From positions 1,577,051 through 1,641,050 of the forward strand of contig CM034391.1 of NCBI GenBank assembly GCA_019925095.2: DNA of 64,000 nucleotides. Reading direction: 5' to 3'. Position 1 is the stretch's first letter; each line of letters opens with the position of its first letter. A model generated the notes under the pieces. It was not told the origin of the DNA and made no database searches. It worked only from the letters and a program-made list of their open reading frames with translations. Both the position numbers and the translations under genes were made by a program. Below, one piece after another: positions 9,820 to 21,006 of this stretch. This DNA comes from Dendrolimus kikuchii (lineage: Eukaryota > Arthropoda > Insecta > Lepidoptera > Lasiocampidae).

Positions 9820-10052
9820 ATAATCGGCAGAGAAATACACACATTGTATATCCTTAAGATAAGCGAGTTATACTTGTGTTATGTTAATATACAATGGGCT
9901 GCCCGGAGGCCGAACTCAGACACCCAGACCATAGTAAATAACGGAAAATTTATTTTAAGAAATTTACCATGCCAGGAATCAAACCCGGTGCCTCTAAATG
10001 GTAGTGAGCTCGGCCGGCTACGGTTTAGCCCGCCCAACCACAGAGATTGTCA
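9820..10052 (-). mobile_element. Family D tRNA-derived SINE
   Basis: Minus strand runs from CTCTGTGGTTGGGCGGGC (A box) through GGGTTTGATTCCTGG (B box) to TTTCTGCCGATTATTA. Near full length but diverged from the copy at 49426. Confidence 0.8.
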
Positions 10053-10067
10053 TAATAATATAATTAA

Positions 10068-10103
10068 TTAATTACCCGCAGGGGGGCTCTGTGGAGAAGC
10101 CTT
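10068..10103 (+). repeat. Repeat I leading fragment
   Basis: TACCCGCAGGGGGGCTCTGT and GAAGCCTTAGGTG match 60058-60095 with few differences. Confidence 0.6.
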
Positions 10104-10306
10104 AGGTGGTATCAGCCCGTCTGGTTGGTTACCACCCCTGGTCTAGAGTATGCCGCCATAACAACCTTGAGTTGTATTCCAGCATTAGTGGCCAGTATCC
10201 CTTTAGAGAGCAGCAGCGCATTTGTACCACCTTTGGTTTATAGGCGATGGTAACCGCTTTCCATCACGTGGGCTGTCTGCCTGCCTGCTGAACTCATGCA
10301 ATAAAA
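10104..10306 (+). mobile_element. Family B, diverged copy
   Basis: From CTGGTTGGTTACCACCCC to CATGCAATAAAAAA, with small deletions around the B-box-like region. Confidence 0.8.
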
Positions 10307-10694
10307 AACATCTAATCAAAAATACCCATAACGCCATCTAGCGAAGGTGGAACCAACCATTGCAACACATAAAATTATCACTGTAATGTTCGTTGCCATA
10401 ACGACGTATTTAGTGAATAGCAAATGGTGGCGCCAATAAAATGCGATCGAAGTGCGATCTTTTCGGCTATATTCGACTATCCTTCGGGAACAGTGCTATG
10501 TTTTTAGTTGAAAGGTACTCTGTGTTGTATTTTACATCCCTGACAACGAGTATGCAAGACTTCTCGACGATCTCTTGCGTAGTTAAGACGTGAAAACGTC
10601 ACAAGTAAACTTTATAATGTTAGTATTAATAAATACACTGTGTTTTTTAATCATAAAATCTTTCTTCGTTTCTTTAGTAGGATTCTAAGGCTTA
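10307..10694. other. Nothing recognised
   Basis: No long frame. AATAAATACACTGTG near 10629 is followed by a T run; this could be an LTR or gene end but nothing else supports it. Confidence 0.4.
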
Positions 10695-10915
10695 GTTCAG
10701 AGAGACTAGTTATTAGTGCAGTCCCTATGTACAGAGCCTGCCTGGAGGAAGAAGAAACAGCCGCCCATGTCCCGCTTGAATAAAGAGAGGTCGCCCAATA
10801 TAGGGCGAAGGAACTGAAGTCTTCAGCGACGTCAAGAAAGTGCGACTTCTTGGAGTCGAGCTCGCATGCAAAATAGGCGCTAAGTCCTCGAGTTGCGGAA
10901 AGCGCCCGCTTGCGG
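10695..10915 (+). mobile_element. LINE relic, RNase H / C-terminal region
   Basis: One frame reads MYRACLEEEETAAHVPLE, stop, REVAQYRAKELKS. The pattern CxxCLEEEETAxHVLLEC is typical of the end of R1/Jockey-type polymerases; here the cysteines are partly lost and at least one stop is present. GC content is above its surroundings. Confidence 0.6.
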
Positions 10916-10984
10916 AAGAAGAAGAACCATCACAACCATCATGTCTTTGTATGTCGCAGTTACTTTCTTGAAAATTATTGTTTT

Positions 10985-11180
10985 TTTATTATTATTATTA
11001 TATATATATCTCTACGGACTCGAGTTCCGTACCCTTTTTTAATACTTAATTTCTATGAAAAATTTGAGACTCTGTACACGCTTATTGTTTGTTTTTGTTA
11101 GTGTATGTGACATTATATGTAGTAATTTTTCTGTTTTGGTGTACCTTATGAATAACTTATGATATTAATTTATTCTAATT
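10985..11180 (-). repeat. Dispersed repeat L, copy 2
   Basis: Reverse complement of 1-188 with moderate divergence; begins with a (TTA)n/(TA)n stretch. Contains TACGGACTCGAGTTCCGTA. Confidence 0.72.
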
Positions 11181-11480
11181 TTAATACTAAACTCATACTA
11201 ATGTAGAGTGTATCTGTTACATGCTGGTGTTGTGAGGAAGTGCATGTACAGTGTTGGCCTTATATCTATACTTATATATAGTCGTACCTAGTGCCATGTG
11301 TGTTGTTTTTTTTTCTTTTCTGTGCCTGGGTTATTAATTTTTAGGCTCTTTGTGTGTCTTGGTTTGGTTGTGGAGTGTGCGTATAATGCAATGCGATGGT
11401 AGTGCGTAAATTGCGTAAAGTGCGTAAATTATTAGGTTTATATGGATAAAATTTCACATGTAGGTAAAGTTTATATAGAA
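11181..11480. other. Nothing recognised
   Basis: T- and GT-rich spacer without a second copy. Confidence 0.45.
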
Positions 11481-11805
11481 CTAGCGGTAGAACAAACGTT
11501 GTCTTGCGCTGAAATAAAAAAAAATCTAGAACCCGATTCCAGCGCCACCTACTGGGTCTAATTGTGAATCTAAACCACCCCGGGACCCACTCAAACACTA
11601 ATTTTTTTACACCTTGGATTACATTATTTAAGTTTTAGTACGGATCCGTAATTCTTTCTAGTAATAGATATAGCCTATATTAATCTGGGATAATGTAGCA
11701 TTGTAATGGAGAAAACAAAATTGAAATCGGTTCAGTAGTTTTGGAGTTTATTCGTTACAAACATACAAAAATGCAAATCTTTCCTCGTTATAATATTAGT
11801 ATAGA
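11481..11805 (-). mobile_element. Helitron-like non-autonomous element (family C)
   Basis: Minus strand starts TCTATACTAATATTATAACG and ends ACAACGTTTGTTCTACCGCTAG, then T. TC at the 5' end and CTAG at the 3' end without a TSD are Helitron features; the 3' part (CACCTACTGG-type motif, ACCCGATTCCAGCGCC on the plus strand) is shared with the other C copies. No Rep/Hel coding, so non-autonomous. Confidence 0.7.
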
Positions 11806-11931
11806 CTACACAGTAATGTACTAAAACCGTAAAACAGCTACCCATTAGGGGTTGTCGCCATACATGTGACTGAGGGTTGAAATATTATTTTTAATACATA
11901 ATACATTTTAATAATAAATATATAACTATAC

Positions 11932-12150
11932 TACTTGAGGTCTCGCGTGACCAAAAGGCCGGCTTGCACCTAGGGACAACGAATTAGCGTTGCCCTCCAA
12001 AGCGGAAATGCGGCCAGCATTTTGGGCATGCTCCCCGCCGACAGCGATTTGGAGTCAATTTTTTATTTATACATTCATGTTTTTTTGTAAGTATAGCTTA
12101 TTTATATTATAGTTTAGTTTATTTATTTTTAACATTAACTTTTAGTTTTC
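11932..12150 (+). mobile_element. Family F LINE 3' fragment
   Basis: GACCAAAAGGCCGGCTTG, then GGAAATGCGGCCAGCATTTT, the diverged DQKAG and GNAASxLG region, followed by the T-rich F 3' UTR. Confidence 0.65.
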
Positions 12151-12218
12151 TTAATATACATAACACAAACAATTCTAATTAATAAATTAGAAAAGAAAAT
12201 AAAGGAAACGCTAGAATA

Positions 12219-12219
<1 letters not shown>

Positions 12220-12263
<44 letters not shown>

Positions 12264-12287
12264 GAGAGAGAGATATATATATATATA
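12220..12287. repeat. (CA)n(GA)n(TA)n compound microsatellite
   Basis: About 20 CA units, then GAGAGAGAGA, then about 8 TA units. Confidence 0.97.
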
Positions 12288-12555
12288 GCGAAGTGATAAT
12301 TGCGATACGAAAGAGTTGGAAGAGAAGTTCAATAGAAGACAGTGACTAGTTTAGTGGTGTATTAGTGAAAAGTTTAGTGGGCAATCCAGTGGAGAAGTGT
12401 AGCGTAGTTTACGAGGAGATCCAGAAGCGACCTGGTGAGTAAGGAGGTGAGCACTGCAATAGCACAGGGTGGTCTACACATTATCAGCGACGGTATTATT
12501 TATTTATTTATTTAAGGCACACACATTATTATGTTACATTACAAATCCTTTAATT

Positions 12556-12846
12556 CGGGTTCGGACATGTGGAAAGAATGCATTATGAAAGAATGACTGA
12601 ACAGATATACAATGCAAAAGAGGATGGATGCAGAAGTTGTGGAAGGCCACGACACACCTTCCATGATCAAATTGATCGTGTACTAGCAGAAGGTGATGTC
12701 AGGAGCCTTAAGAACAGACGAGTGTGCATGACAAGAGTTATGAATGTCAAAGAAGCAAGTGAGGTGTGTAACAATAAGCCTAAATGGCGCTCTGTTGATC
12801 ATGCCTACCCCGCAAGGGAACTGGCGTGAAGTTATGTATGTATGTA
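12556..12846 (+). mobile_element. Family A LINE 3' fragment
   Basis: Codes FGHVERMHYERMTEQIYNAK to YPARELA, stop and (ATGT)n, with several substitutions (E for V in KEDG, C for R). No exact TSD found. Confidence 0.9.
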
Positions 12847-13334
12847 AGATATAGTGATAAAATGGAACTATTTATATATATGTACTTGTTCGAACTTGAA
12901 ATAGAATTATGGCTCATTGTTCTACAGGTAAATAAACATCAGAATATTATATAGAAAAAAATAAACCGCATAAAACCATAACAGATTAAAATCTAATCTC
13001 AACAAGATCAGAATTGATATAAGAACTAAATTTCCGAAGAGTTATCACTACTTTGTATACAAACAATTGAGTAACACACTAACCTATTTAATTCTTTGAT
13101 TTCACCGAATCTCTGCTGATAACATCGACGGCGATAAAAATAAGGAAGTGATACATTAAAGCGTATGTTTGCGTCGGTTAAATTGAGTCAAGGTTTATGG
13201 AGTACTAAGCTAGCGATGGAATGGGTACGAGCCGCTGTTTTTATAGATGTGTGTAGGAATATCGACGTAATAAAGCAGTTTCCTATATGTTAGCCTAATT
13301 CACAGTTGCATTAATTAAGTGGTTACGAAAGGCG
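12847..13334. other. Nothing recognised
   Basis: AT-rich, no long frame, no partner in the window. Confidence 0.45.
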
Positions 13335-13535
13335 ATTGAAATAAATCTCGCGTGAGCAAAGGGCTGGCCTATATTTAGGGCAACGTGGGAATGCGGACAG
13401 CATTTTGGGAACACTCCCCACCGACAGCGATCTGGACTACATCTTTTACTTGTAAATATGTTTAATTTCTAAGTGTTTTTTTTGTAGTGTAGTTTAATTT
13501 TTAAAATGATTTAGTTTATATTTTTTTCATAGATA
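13335..13535 (+). mobile_element. Family F LINE 3' fragment
   Basis: Carries GAGCAAAGGGCTGGCCTA, GCGGACAGCATTTTGGGAAC and the T-rich UTR. Most of the ISIAIQRG codons are deleted relative to 4123-4470. Confidence 0.62.
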
Positions 13536-13539
13536 GATA

Positions 13540-13735
13540 GATAACACTTTATTGGTCACCAAAACAAACAAATACAAAAACAAAATGCATAATTACAATA
13601 CTTGTTGGCAAAACAACAGGCGGCCTTATCGCTAAAAGCGATCTCTTCCAGGCAACTTGGCTTAAAAGAAATTCTTAACTAATCTGGCGATGTAGGTGGA
13701 GCAGAAAAAAGATAGGACTGTACAATTTAAATATA
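13540..13735 (-). mobile_element. Family G LINE 3' end with (GATA)n tail
   Basis: Plus strand starts (GATA)n ACACTTTATTGGTCACC, then GGCGGCCTTATCGCTAAAAG and GATCTCTTCCAGGCAACTTG: the reverse of the G UTR. The element's tail is therefore (TATC)n. Confidence 0.75.
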
Positions 13736-13945
13736 CTTACATTAATTTATAAATTTAATACATATATAAATATAATAGTAATATATATATACGTATATGC
13801 AAAATAATCTGAATAAATATATTTGTTAACAATATATGTGAAAAGCATTTTATATATTACAATAAATAAATAAGTAAATGTTTAACATATTAGACATATT
13901 TATTTAAAGACAGATAGTACTCATGTTATATTTTATTCGTTAAAT

Positions 13946-14320
13946 AACTTTTTCAACACACTTGCTCATAAAATGGCTCTATGGTCACCGCAATTAGGCA
14001 CAAAATGACACCCATAATCAAACTGTGACTAAAAAACATTATAACTCACTAGTGAGTTATAGTTTTTTTTTAATTTTATTGGTTGAGTTGCTTTGTTCTT
14101 AAAAAAGTTTTTATTCAAAAAAAAAGATCGTGTTCTATAGAACCAATAAATTAATGTTCCTATTGCTTGCTCATTTCATGCAAATTCTTATTCAAATAGA
14201 TAATTTTAACTCGTACGTGTTTAATAAATAAAACTTTCACTCATATATAACTTTTTTTATCTACTAAAAATAAAATGAGTTTTTGTTGTTATTTTATTCA
14301 CAAGTGTGTTGAAAAACGTC
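13946..14320. mobile_element. TIR element (MITE candidate)
   Basis: AACTTTTTCAACACACTTGC at the left pairs with the inverted right end ACGTTTTTCAACACACTTGT. Near the centre-left sits the perfect 20 bp palindrome ATAACTCACTAGTGAGTTAT (14041-14060). No TSD recognised and no coding. Confidence 0.55.
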
Positions 14321-14331
14321 GTATGATACAC

Positions 14332-14428
14332 GTGTGTATTGATGATTACCGTCCTCGGCTCTCTTAAGACCCTCGCCTACGGCTCGAGTCTCAATGGCGC
14401 CTCGGCGGTAATCACCAATGTTACACAC
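14332..14428. repeat. Imperfect inverted repeat
   Basis: GTGTGTATTGATGATTACCG at 14332 pairs with the reverse of the stretch at 14400-14428 (CGGTAATCACCAATGTTACA). Loop about 40 bases, GC-rich. It could be the end of a larger DNA element that overlaps the preceding one. Confidence 0.5.
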
Positions 14429-14504
14429 TAGTACCATAATGTACTATTATCATACGTATTTGTATTACATGTTACGTATACCTCAATCGCCATTATCATC
14501 TCAA

Positions 14505-14575
14505 TTCATTCCTGGGGTTGTCTGGAAGAGAACGCTTTTTAGCGATAAGATCGCACTTTGTGCGTAATCTAAAAT
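14505..14575 (+). mobile_element. Family G UTR fragment
   Basis: GGTTGTCTGGAAGAGAACGC and TTTTTAGCGATAAGATCGC match the G UTR block. Confidence 0.6.
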
Positions 14576-14811
14576 ACAGTTTACTTGTCTCGAGTTTGTG
14601 TTGTGCCGTTCACACCATTTGTGTTATATGTGTTGCGTGTGGATATGTGAAGTGCGTACTTCTGCAATATATTGACTTATGTTTGTTGTATTTTATTCAT
14701 AGCTTATAGTGGACGTGGTAACCGAAATGGCTTTAGACAATGATGATTACAATAATAATTTAATCAAAAACAGATATCTATATAATTAATAAATAAAGCT
14801 AATAAATAATA

Positions 14812-15033
14812 TCCAGGTGGTAGGGCATTTGCCCGACTGGATGGCTACCACCCCTGGTCTAAAGTATGTCGCCATAACAACCTTGAGTTGTGTTCCGGCA
14901 TTAGTGACCAGGTTCCAGTTTCCCTTAAGAGAGCAGCAGCGCATTTGCAGCAACTTGATGTTGCAAATGTCCATAGGCAATGGTAACCGCTTTCCATCAA
15001 GTGGGCCGTCCGCCTGTCTGCTGATCTCCTGCA

Positions 15034-15037
<4 letters not shown>
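14812..15037 (+). mobile_element. Family B, short form
   Basis: Starts CCAGGTGGTAGGGCATTTGC; ends CTCCTGCAATAAATATAT, where a (TA)n array replaces the A-tail. Confidence 0.88.

Positions 15038-15100
<63 letters not shown>
15037..15100. repeat. (TA)n microsatellite
   Basis: About 32 TA units, lying exactly between the end of B and the 5' edge of a family A fragment. Confidence 0.96.
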
Positions 15101-15102
<2 letters not shown>

Positions 15103-15240
15103 AACAGACGAGTGTGCATGACAAGAGTTATGAATGTCAAAGAGGCAAGTGAGGTGTGTAAGAATAAGCCTAAATGGCACTCTGTTGTTCGTGCCTACCC
15201 CGCAGGGGAACTGGCGTGAAGTTATGTATGTATGTATATA
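15101..15240 (+). mobile_element. Family A LINE 3' fragment
   Basis: Starts within KNRRVCMTRVMNVKEASEV and ends (ATGT)n followed by more TA units, so it probably inserted into the TA array and its TSD cannot be told from the array. Confidence 0.88.
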
Positions 15241-15442
15241 TATATCCAGGTTACATAAAAGGTACTTAATAAAATAAATAGAAACTAACTATTTAAATAA
15301 TGACTATTAAGATCCTGCTTACTTGCACACCAGTGGAACTGGTAAAATGTACTGAATCATGTATTTCATAATAACACCTGTATACAACTACATTTATGCA
15401 AGAATAAATATTTCATTTAATTTCATTCATTTCATTTCAATG

Positions 15443-15836
15443 CAGTGGAACGCTTACAAGCCAATAGACGGCGCTGTGCAATAATTGAGGTCGCAAACAT
15501 TTCCCGAAACGTACAAAGAATATATAGAAATTTCCAACAATAACAGGTGGGCGTAGGCCTGCGAGGAACAACACTAACCTTCCTTTTTTTTACATGGGGA
15601 AATGCGTTGCCGCACCGTCAGCCACGTGGGGATCGACGCTGATTAATCAATACGACCGGCGCCGGTATACCCACTAAAACCCAATGGGAGCCTTCTTCCG
15701 CCAAGGTGCCGGGGTCACGGCATGTAGCGCGAGCCTTAATCCGCGACCCCGGCGAAACACTAACCTCCCTGGAAGATCTTCCTTTGAGACGGAGGAACAT
15801 TCTATCTCGCTCCTCCACCCTATACGGGCACCCCCT
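15443..15836 (-). mobile_element. Repeat M, interrupted by a second insertion
   Basis: Homologous to 48893-49108 and 56738-56945. On the minus strand it opens with a GGTGGAGGAGCGAG block and ends with TTGGCTTGTAAGCGTTCCAC; the copy at 56738 adds an A-tail, so M is a retroposon read on the minus strand. The frame MEERDRMFLRLKGRSS is shared among copies, but no known domain is visible. Bases 15581-15755 are a later insertion. Confidence 0.7.
15581..15755 (-). mobile_element. Retroposon inserted in repeat M, 11 bp TSD
   Basis: AACACTAACCT occurs at 15570-15580 and 15756-15766, and the other M copies are continuous across this point. The insert has a T8 run at its left, i.e. an A-tail on the minus strand, and is GC-rich. 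Codes fragments such as GSHWVLVGIPA; possibly an R1-type LINE 3' end. Confidence 0.75.
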
Positions 15837-16189
15837 AACAATATTGATAATAATTAACCAAGTAGTTATAATTACTGTTTAAATAACGTTTTATACTTCA
15901 AGTAGTTACATTGCCTAAACGATGTTTAGAAGTAGCATTCCTTCCGGCTTGCTTCCTGTAAATTAATTCTTTGAGCGGCTACAACAAAATTTCGAAACGG
16001 CTATTTAGATCTGACATAGATTATACTAATATGACCTTCAAAATAATGAGATACAATTCAATTTAATTATAACAACATTTTTATGATATATTACTAAATT
16101 CATTGTATAACACTAGAAATAGATATAAAAAATATATAATTAAATTAAAATTCACTTATTTAATATTCGTGTAACTTAACATGATAACT
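15837..16189. other. Nothing recognised
   Basis: AT-rich, no frame, no partner. Confidence 0.45.
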
Positions 16190-16423
16190 GGTAACATTTT
16201 TTATTGCAGGAGTTCAGCAGACAGGCCCAATTGATGAAAAGCGGTTACCATCGCCTATGGACATTTGCAACACCAAAAGTGCTACAAATGCGCTGCTGCT
16301 CTCTTAAGGGAGACTAGAACCTGGTTACTAATGCCGGAACACAACTCAAGGTTGTTATGGCGACATGCTTTAGACCAGGGGTGGTAGCCATCCAGTCAGG
16401 CAAATACCCTACCACCTGGCAGA
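16190..16423 (-). mobile_element. Family B, short form
   Basis: Plus strand TTTTTTATTGCAGGAGTTCA to CCTACCACCTGGC; ends precisely at the short-form boundary. Confidence 0.87.
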
Positions 16424-16660
16424 TTTAACGTGGTAGAGACAAGCTGGAATCATTATCTTGATTACAATACTTTTGGGCGGCCGAATCAGTGTGATTACAC
16501 GCTCTTACAGAATATCGTCATGAAACGTTCCTTGAGTTAATTGTATTTCGTGCGATGAGTGAGAGTTCTCTCTTTCTTTTTCTCATCTCTTCTTCTCTAT
16601 TCCTCATCCCATCCCCTCTGTCCCATTTCTCCCCTAAGTTCCCTCTATCTGATCCCCTAT

Positions 16661-16768
16661 TGCAGCCTAAAGGCTGTCAACACGATGGCTTCGCGCCTAC
16701 TGTCGCAGATGTCTGTAGGCGACGGTAACCACTTTCCACGAGTTGGGCCGTCTGCCAGCTTGTGGGCC
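16661..16768 (+). mobile_element. LINE 3' tail fragment
   Basis: GCAGATGTCTGTAGGCGACG, GTAACCACTTTCCACGAG and GGGCCGTCTGCCAGCTTGTG: related to the tail at 47960-48052 but a different subfamily. It is preceded by a pyrimidine-rich tract (16560-16660). Confidence 0.6.
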
Positions 16769-17062
16769 ATGCACAAATTACGTCACACGAATTCCATGGT
16801 TTTTCTGACCTCTCCTCCGTCTTTGACACAGCTGATCACATTCGTGGGTCTCCTTCCGCCCTAGCGTAACATCAACACTAAGAACTAGACTCAACATTAA
16901 GAAATTATTAAATTAAAACAGCAATTCCGTAATTATTTCTATTTCCAAAAAGATAGGGTTGGAAAAATTCTGAAGTTTTTAAATATTTTCAAATGTGACG
17001 TCATGTAATTTAGGACCCCTTCTCACACAATGTCACACTTCGTTGACAACCCCCCTTAACAT
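16766..17062. repeat. Repeat N, longer copy
   Basis: Left end GGGCCATGCACAAATTACGT; the right end read inward gives GTTGTCAACGAAGTGTGAC, GGGGTCCTAAATTACATGAC. Both ends resemble 6885-6966, so this may be a TIR element. No TSD seen. Confidence 0.45.
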
Positions 17063-18780
17063 ATGAAATATGTATTTAGTAGCAATAATAATCAGCTAGG
17101 CGTTAGACAGAGATGGATAGCTTTAGACACCTTGACTAACCACTATTCATCTATAGATGAAACACTATTATCTTACGAAATTTCTGTCATCAATCAATAT
17201 TATTTTATATATTAGTTTATTTATTTATTTGGGAAACATACAGTAATTATCATTTTTACAATATAAAATACAAAAATTAGTACACATATCAGCTAAGTTT
17301 TCACTAAAATAATAATTCATGTACGCATTCGGCTCATACGACTATAAGAAGATTTTAATATATCGGATACAATATTGGAAAATTAGATTTAAACAAAAGG
17401 AATTAAGTAATACAAGACCACACAACAAAAAAAAAATACAATATGTCTATTTATCTATATCATTCTTAAGTAATAATTATTTTTTCTTTATTATAACTTT
17501 TCTGTATTAGTTTGGAAGCCTTGCTATAATTAAATAAATAAATAAAGCAACCACTCGTATACTTTACAGTTTAGTTGTATGCATAATGTTAGCCGTATTG
17601 ATTAGCTGCCAAATATTGCAACGCATTACAGTATCGTCAAACGAAGCCATCCTGATTCCTCGTCTTTATGCCAAGTCGATGTCATAATGAAACATGACAT
17701 CCAAACTCTAAGGTTGTTACATGATTTCCGTATTGGTAATATCCAACAGATTTCTTAATAAACATGGAGATTAAGGAGCTACCTGAATTAATGAATAATG
17801 CGTGTACTGTCTGTTCCTATAACCCTAGAAGCTTTATCTACGTCTGCGAGGCGTATATATGTTATTGAAAATTCTCTAGGTGTTTGTAAACCTAATGTCT
17901 CGTGCTGTTTAGCCAACTCAGGGGCCACCGGGAGCTCACTAAGGTAAGTCATGTGATTTTTGATTTACAGAGGGACGTATGTTCAGGCTTTGTCTAACTT
18001 TTAACTGCCCATATAAAATGTTCGTGAGTGATAACTAACCATTAGGAATCTAATTACTTTTAATCGTATTCTAACATTTGTCTCACAAATAAGTCATTAA
18101 TGTAAAAAAAATAGTAGATTGTTTAAAAAAGTTTTACCTGATTTTTTAAAAGTTTATTTTTTTGCTTGATTTAAGCATATATTTTTATTTTGTTGTAATA
18201 AATAACTGTGGATATAGATTTTCATCTAATAACTGCGTTTTTGAAATTACTTTCATTGTAAACTAGTTTCCTTCGACATATAGGACATAAGGCATAATAT
18301 TTAGACCTATGTGTAGATCTCTGAGGCGTATGTTAAGGATTTACGTACTCCGCAAATAAATTAGGCTTCTAGCGAAAAAAAAATTGCTTATTAATACATA
18401 AATAAATACAATATTTGGTCTAAGTAGTACTTACTAAACAAATAAACATTGCAATAATAGACTGAAATTATATATACCAATTTCGCAGACATAACAAAGA
18501 GTCTGTTTATCCAGCCCCAGCAAGCAACAGGACCTTGAGGGATGCCAGGCAAAACTATTATCTTGAAATAGCCGGATTTTCAGAGACCGGACTTTTATTT
18601 ATGCTGATTTAAATGGATATCGCAAGATCGGACACACTTGAAACAACCGTCACTTAGCAATTTCTTAGACTTTAGACATAATTAAAACAACTACGTTCGA
18701 TATTTATTTAATCAAAGCTATCTAAAGACGGCGAAACATCAGTTTAAAACTCAGTAATAGATTTAAAACCATTCAGAAAT
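17063..18780. other. Longest stretch without recognised repeat
   Basis: AT-rich. The only item of note is a 49-codon frame, ATG at 17798 to TAA at 17945-17947, reading MRVLSVPITLEALSTSARRI at its start and overlapping CTAAGGTAAGT, a strong 5' splice-donor match after base 17943. One short frame plus one donor is weak evidence for an exon and I do not call a gene. Confidence 0.35.
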
Positions 18781-18784
18781 TAAT

Positions 18785-18995
18785 GTACTCAAAAGGGAGG
18801 GGAAGTTAAAGGCAAGAAACCTCGGGTAGATCTCCAAATAGGTGTATTGATCAGCTGGACATATCGATAAGTTCGGCCCTCTACCGGGCTCAAAACTTAT
18901 CTCGGTGGAGGGGAGCACTTATTCACAGCCATCAAAGTCACGATCCTCAGCAGTGAGGGAACGACTTAGGAGAGAAGAGGCTTTGTATAAAATGA
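18785..18995 (+). mobile_element. LINE C-terminal ghost
   Basis: One frame reads SGRSPNRCIDQLDI then RAQNLSRWRGALIHS and HDPQ, stop: a decayed RGRPxxRWxDQL...RxxWRAL...DPQ pattern common at LINE C-termini. Confidence 0.45.
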
Positions 18996-19092
18996 ATTAT
19001 ACAAACCTTCAAAAAGAAGCAAATAAAAGAGCCTGATGACAACGATGACAAAAAAGACCGGTCCTCCTCCTAACATGACAATCACAAGTGGT

Positions 19093-19200
19093 ATAGAGAG
19101 ATAGTAGAGAGAGATACGAGTTTTACATTCATTAAGACCAATGATTGATTAAACATGTGTCCAAATTGGACCGAAATAATACTGATAATAATCTTTTTTA
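19093..19200 (+). repeat. Repeat K, partial
   Basis: GAGATACGAGTTTTACATT and CCAAATTGGACCGAAATAAT match the second half of K at 2080-2170 and 32210-32290. Confidence 0.6.
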
Positions 19201-19290
19201 GACTAAGATAGTGAAAAAATGAAAGTGTTACTTGAGAAGTTTATTTTGAATTATAGTATGTTGACGGATGTAGGTTAAAGGAATTATATT

Positions 19291-19600
19291 TATCCTGCTC
19301 TGAAAAAATAAAAATCTAGGACCCGATCCCAGCGCCACCTACCGGTTCCAATTGTGGATTTAAACCATCCGGGAACCCACTCAAACACACAAAAACAAAA
19401 TCACCAAAATCGCTCCAGGTGGTTAGGAGGATTTTAGAACCCGATCTCAGCACCACCTACCGGTTCCAACGGGATAAAAAGTATTCTATGTCTGTCTTCT
19501 GATTCTAAGCTACCTTCCCACCAATTTTCAGCCAAATCGGTACAGCTGTTCTTGAGTTGTAAATAGTGTAACTAACACGACTTTCTTTTATATATATAGA
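19291..19600 (-). mobile_element. Family C Helitron-like element, 3'-truncated
   Basis: Minus strand begins TCTATATATATAAAAGAAAG, runs through TATCCCGTTGGAACCGGTAGG and the GGATCGGGTCCTAG block to CAGAGCAGG, then stops short of the CTAG terminus. Confidence 0.72.
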
Positions 19601-19844
19601 AGTTAGAGAAGAATTATTTGTGAATATATTTCCTGAAGTTTCACTTCTACTTCGTGTGAACTGCACATATACACAATTGTTTTTGGCAGAATTCTTATTT
19701 ATCTTTATTTTTTTTTTCTGTTTATACATTTATATTATAATTTCCAAGCTTTATTTACAACAAATTTGCGATTTGTCACACATATACCTATATAAGTATA
19801 TATACTCGTAGAAATTCAGATTTTAGCTCCATTTCTTTTATTTA

Positions 19845-20252
19845 AACGCGGTCAAGATGCGAGCACTGCGCAAAATCTGCGGAGTGACGCTCGCGGACCG
19901 CGTTCGTAATACCGAAGTAAGAAAGAGAGTTGGTCTGAAAGAGAGTGTCGGGGTGAAGGTAAGGAAAGGAATGCTCCGGTGGTTCGGGCATGTGGAAAGA
20001 ATGACTAAACAGATATACAATGCAAAAGTGGATAGATGCAGAAGTCGTGGAAGGCCACGACACACCTTCCATGATCAAATTGATCGTGTACTAGCAGAAG
20101 GTGATGTCAGGAGCCTTAAGAACAGACGAGCTTGCATGACAAGAGTTATGAATGTCAAAGAGGCAAGTGAGGTGTGTAAGAATAAGCCTAAATGGCACTC
20201 TGTTGTTCGTGCCTACCCCGCAAGGGAACTGGCGTGAAGTTATGTATGTATG
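19845..20252 (+). mobile_element. Family A LINE 3' fragment with 12 bp TSD
   Basis: One of the longest copies: the frame opens MRALRKICGVTLADRVRNTE and is open to YPARELA, lacking only four codons (MHDE) after HVER. TTCTTTTATTTA flanks it exactly (19833-19844, 20253-20264). Confidence 0.94.
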
Positions 20253-20264
20253 TTCTTTTATTTA

Positions 20265-20744
20265 CTATTTCGGAAATTTTAAGTTATGACCTGGCAACTC
20301 TTAGTACTTATTCGGTAACTATGGCAACCAGACGTATGTTGCTAAAAGCCAGACTGTAGGCGGGAGGCTGTGCTCCCAGTATTCTTTTTTACATAAAATA
20401 TAGGCCAAATTATCTCAAGCGGAACATTTAGTTAAGAGTTTGCTTTGACTGTTTCATTAAGGTTAACATGGAAAGTTCTATCTTATTTCGAGGGCTTTTC
20501 AAGTAGGGATTCAGCTTTTCCCACTTTATCTTCTATTTTGTATTTCGCGGAAACAAATTTTCAGTCACAAAAGTAACTTGAAGATTACTTGTCGATACGT
20601 GATATTTCGTGATTATTATAAGTTATAATGTAAACTTTTTTTTATTGCCTGAATTTATTTATTTATATATTACATATCCAACAGCTTACAATATTTATAG
20701 CATAGACAATAAACTCTGTTCAATATGATTTTCGCCAATTACTG
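20265..20744. other. Nothing recognised
   Basis: A short GC-rich patch at 20330-20375; otherwise AT-rich. Confidence 0.4.
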
Positions 20745-20905
20745 GGTACTTTACGCAGAAGCAGGCAAACAGGCGGACGGCCTACTTGATGGAAGGTTGT
20801 TACCGTCGCCTTTAGACGTTTGCAACACCAGGGGTGTTGCCAACGCGTTGCCGGTCGCTAAGAAATTATATAACGCCCTTTTTAAACGACCCCATGTCGT
20901 AGAGC
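20745..20905 (-). mobile_element. LINE 3' tail fragment
   Basis: Minus strand: GGCAACGCGTTGGCAACACC, GTTGCAAACGTCTAAAGGCG, CTTCCATCAAGTAGGCCGTC, GCCTGTTTGCCTGC. Same tail type as 47960-48052 but another subfamily. The minus-strand codons before it (RPATRWQHP) fit the end of a polymerase. Confidence 0.68.
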
Positions 20906-21006
20906 AGAGGAAAACCTCGGTCGGAAGTCTTATCTATACTATCTTCTTTACTTAAATAAATCCGTAAAAAATTAGGGGGGCTAATTCAGACCAGCAAATT
21001 ACGAAA

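Noticed and set aside
14786..15180. Frames of about 95-112 codons with long YIYIYI runs
   Set aside because: They are translations of the (TA)n array joined to SINE B and LINE A sequence.
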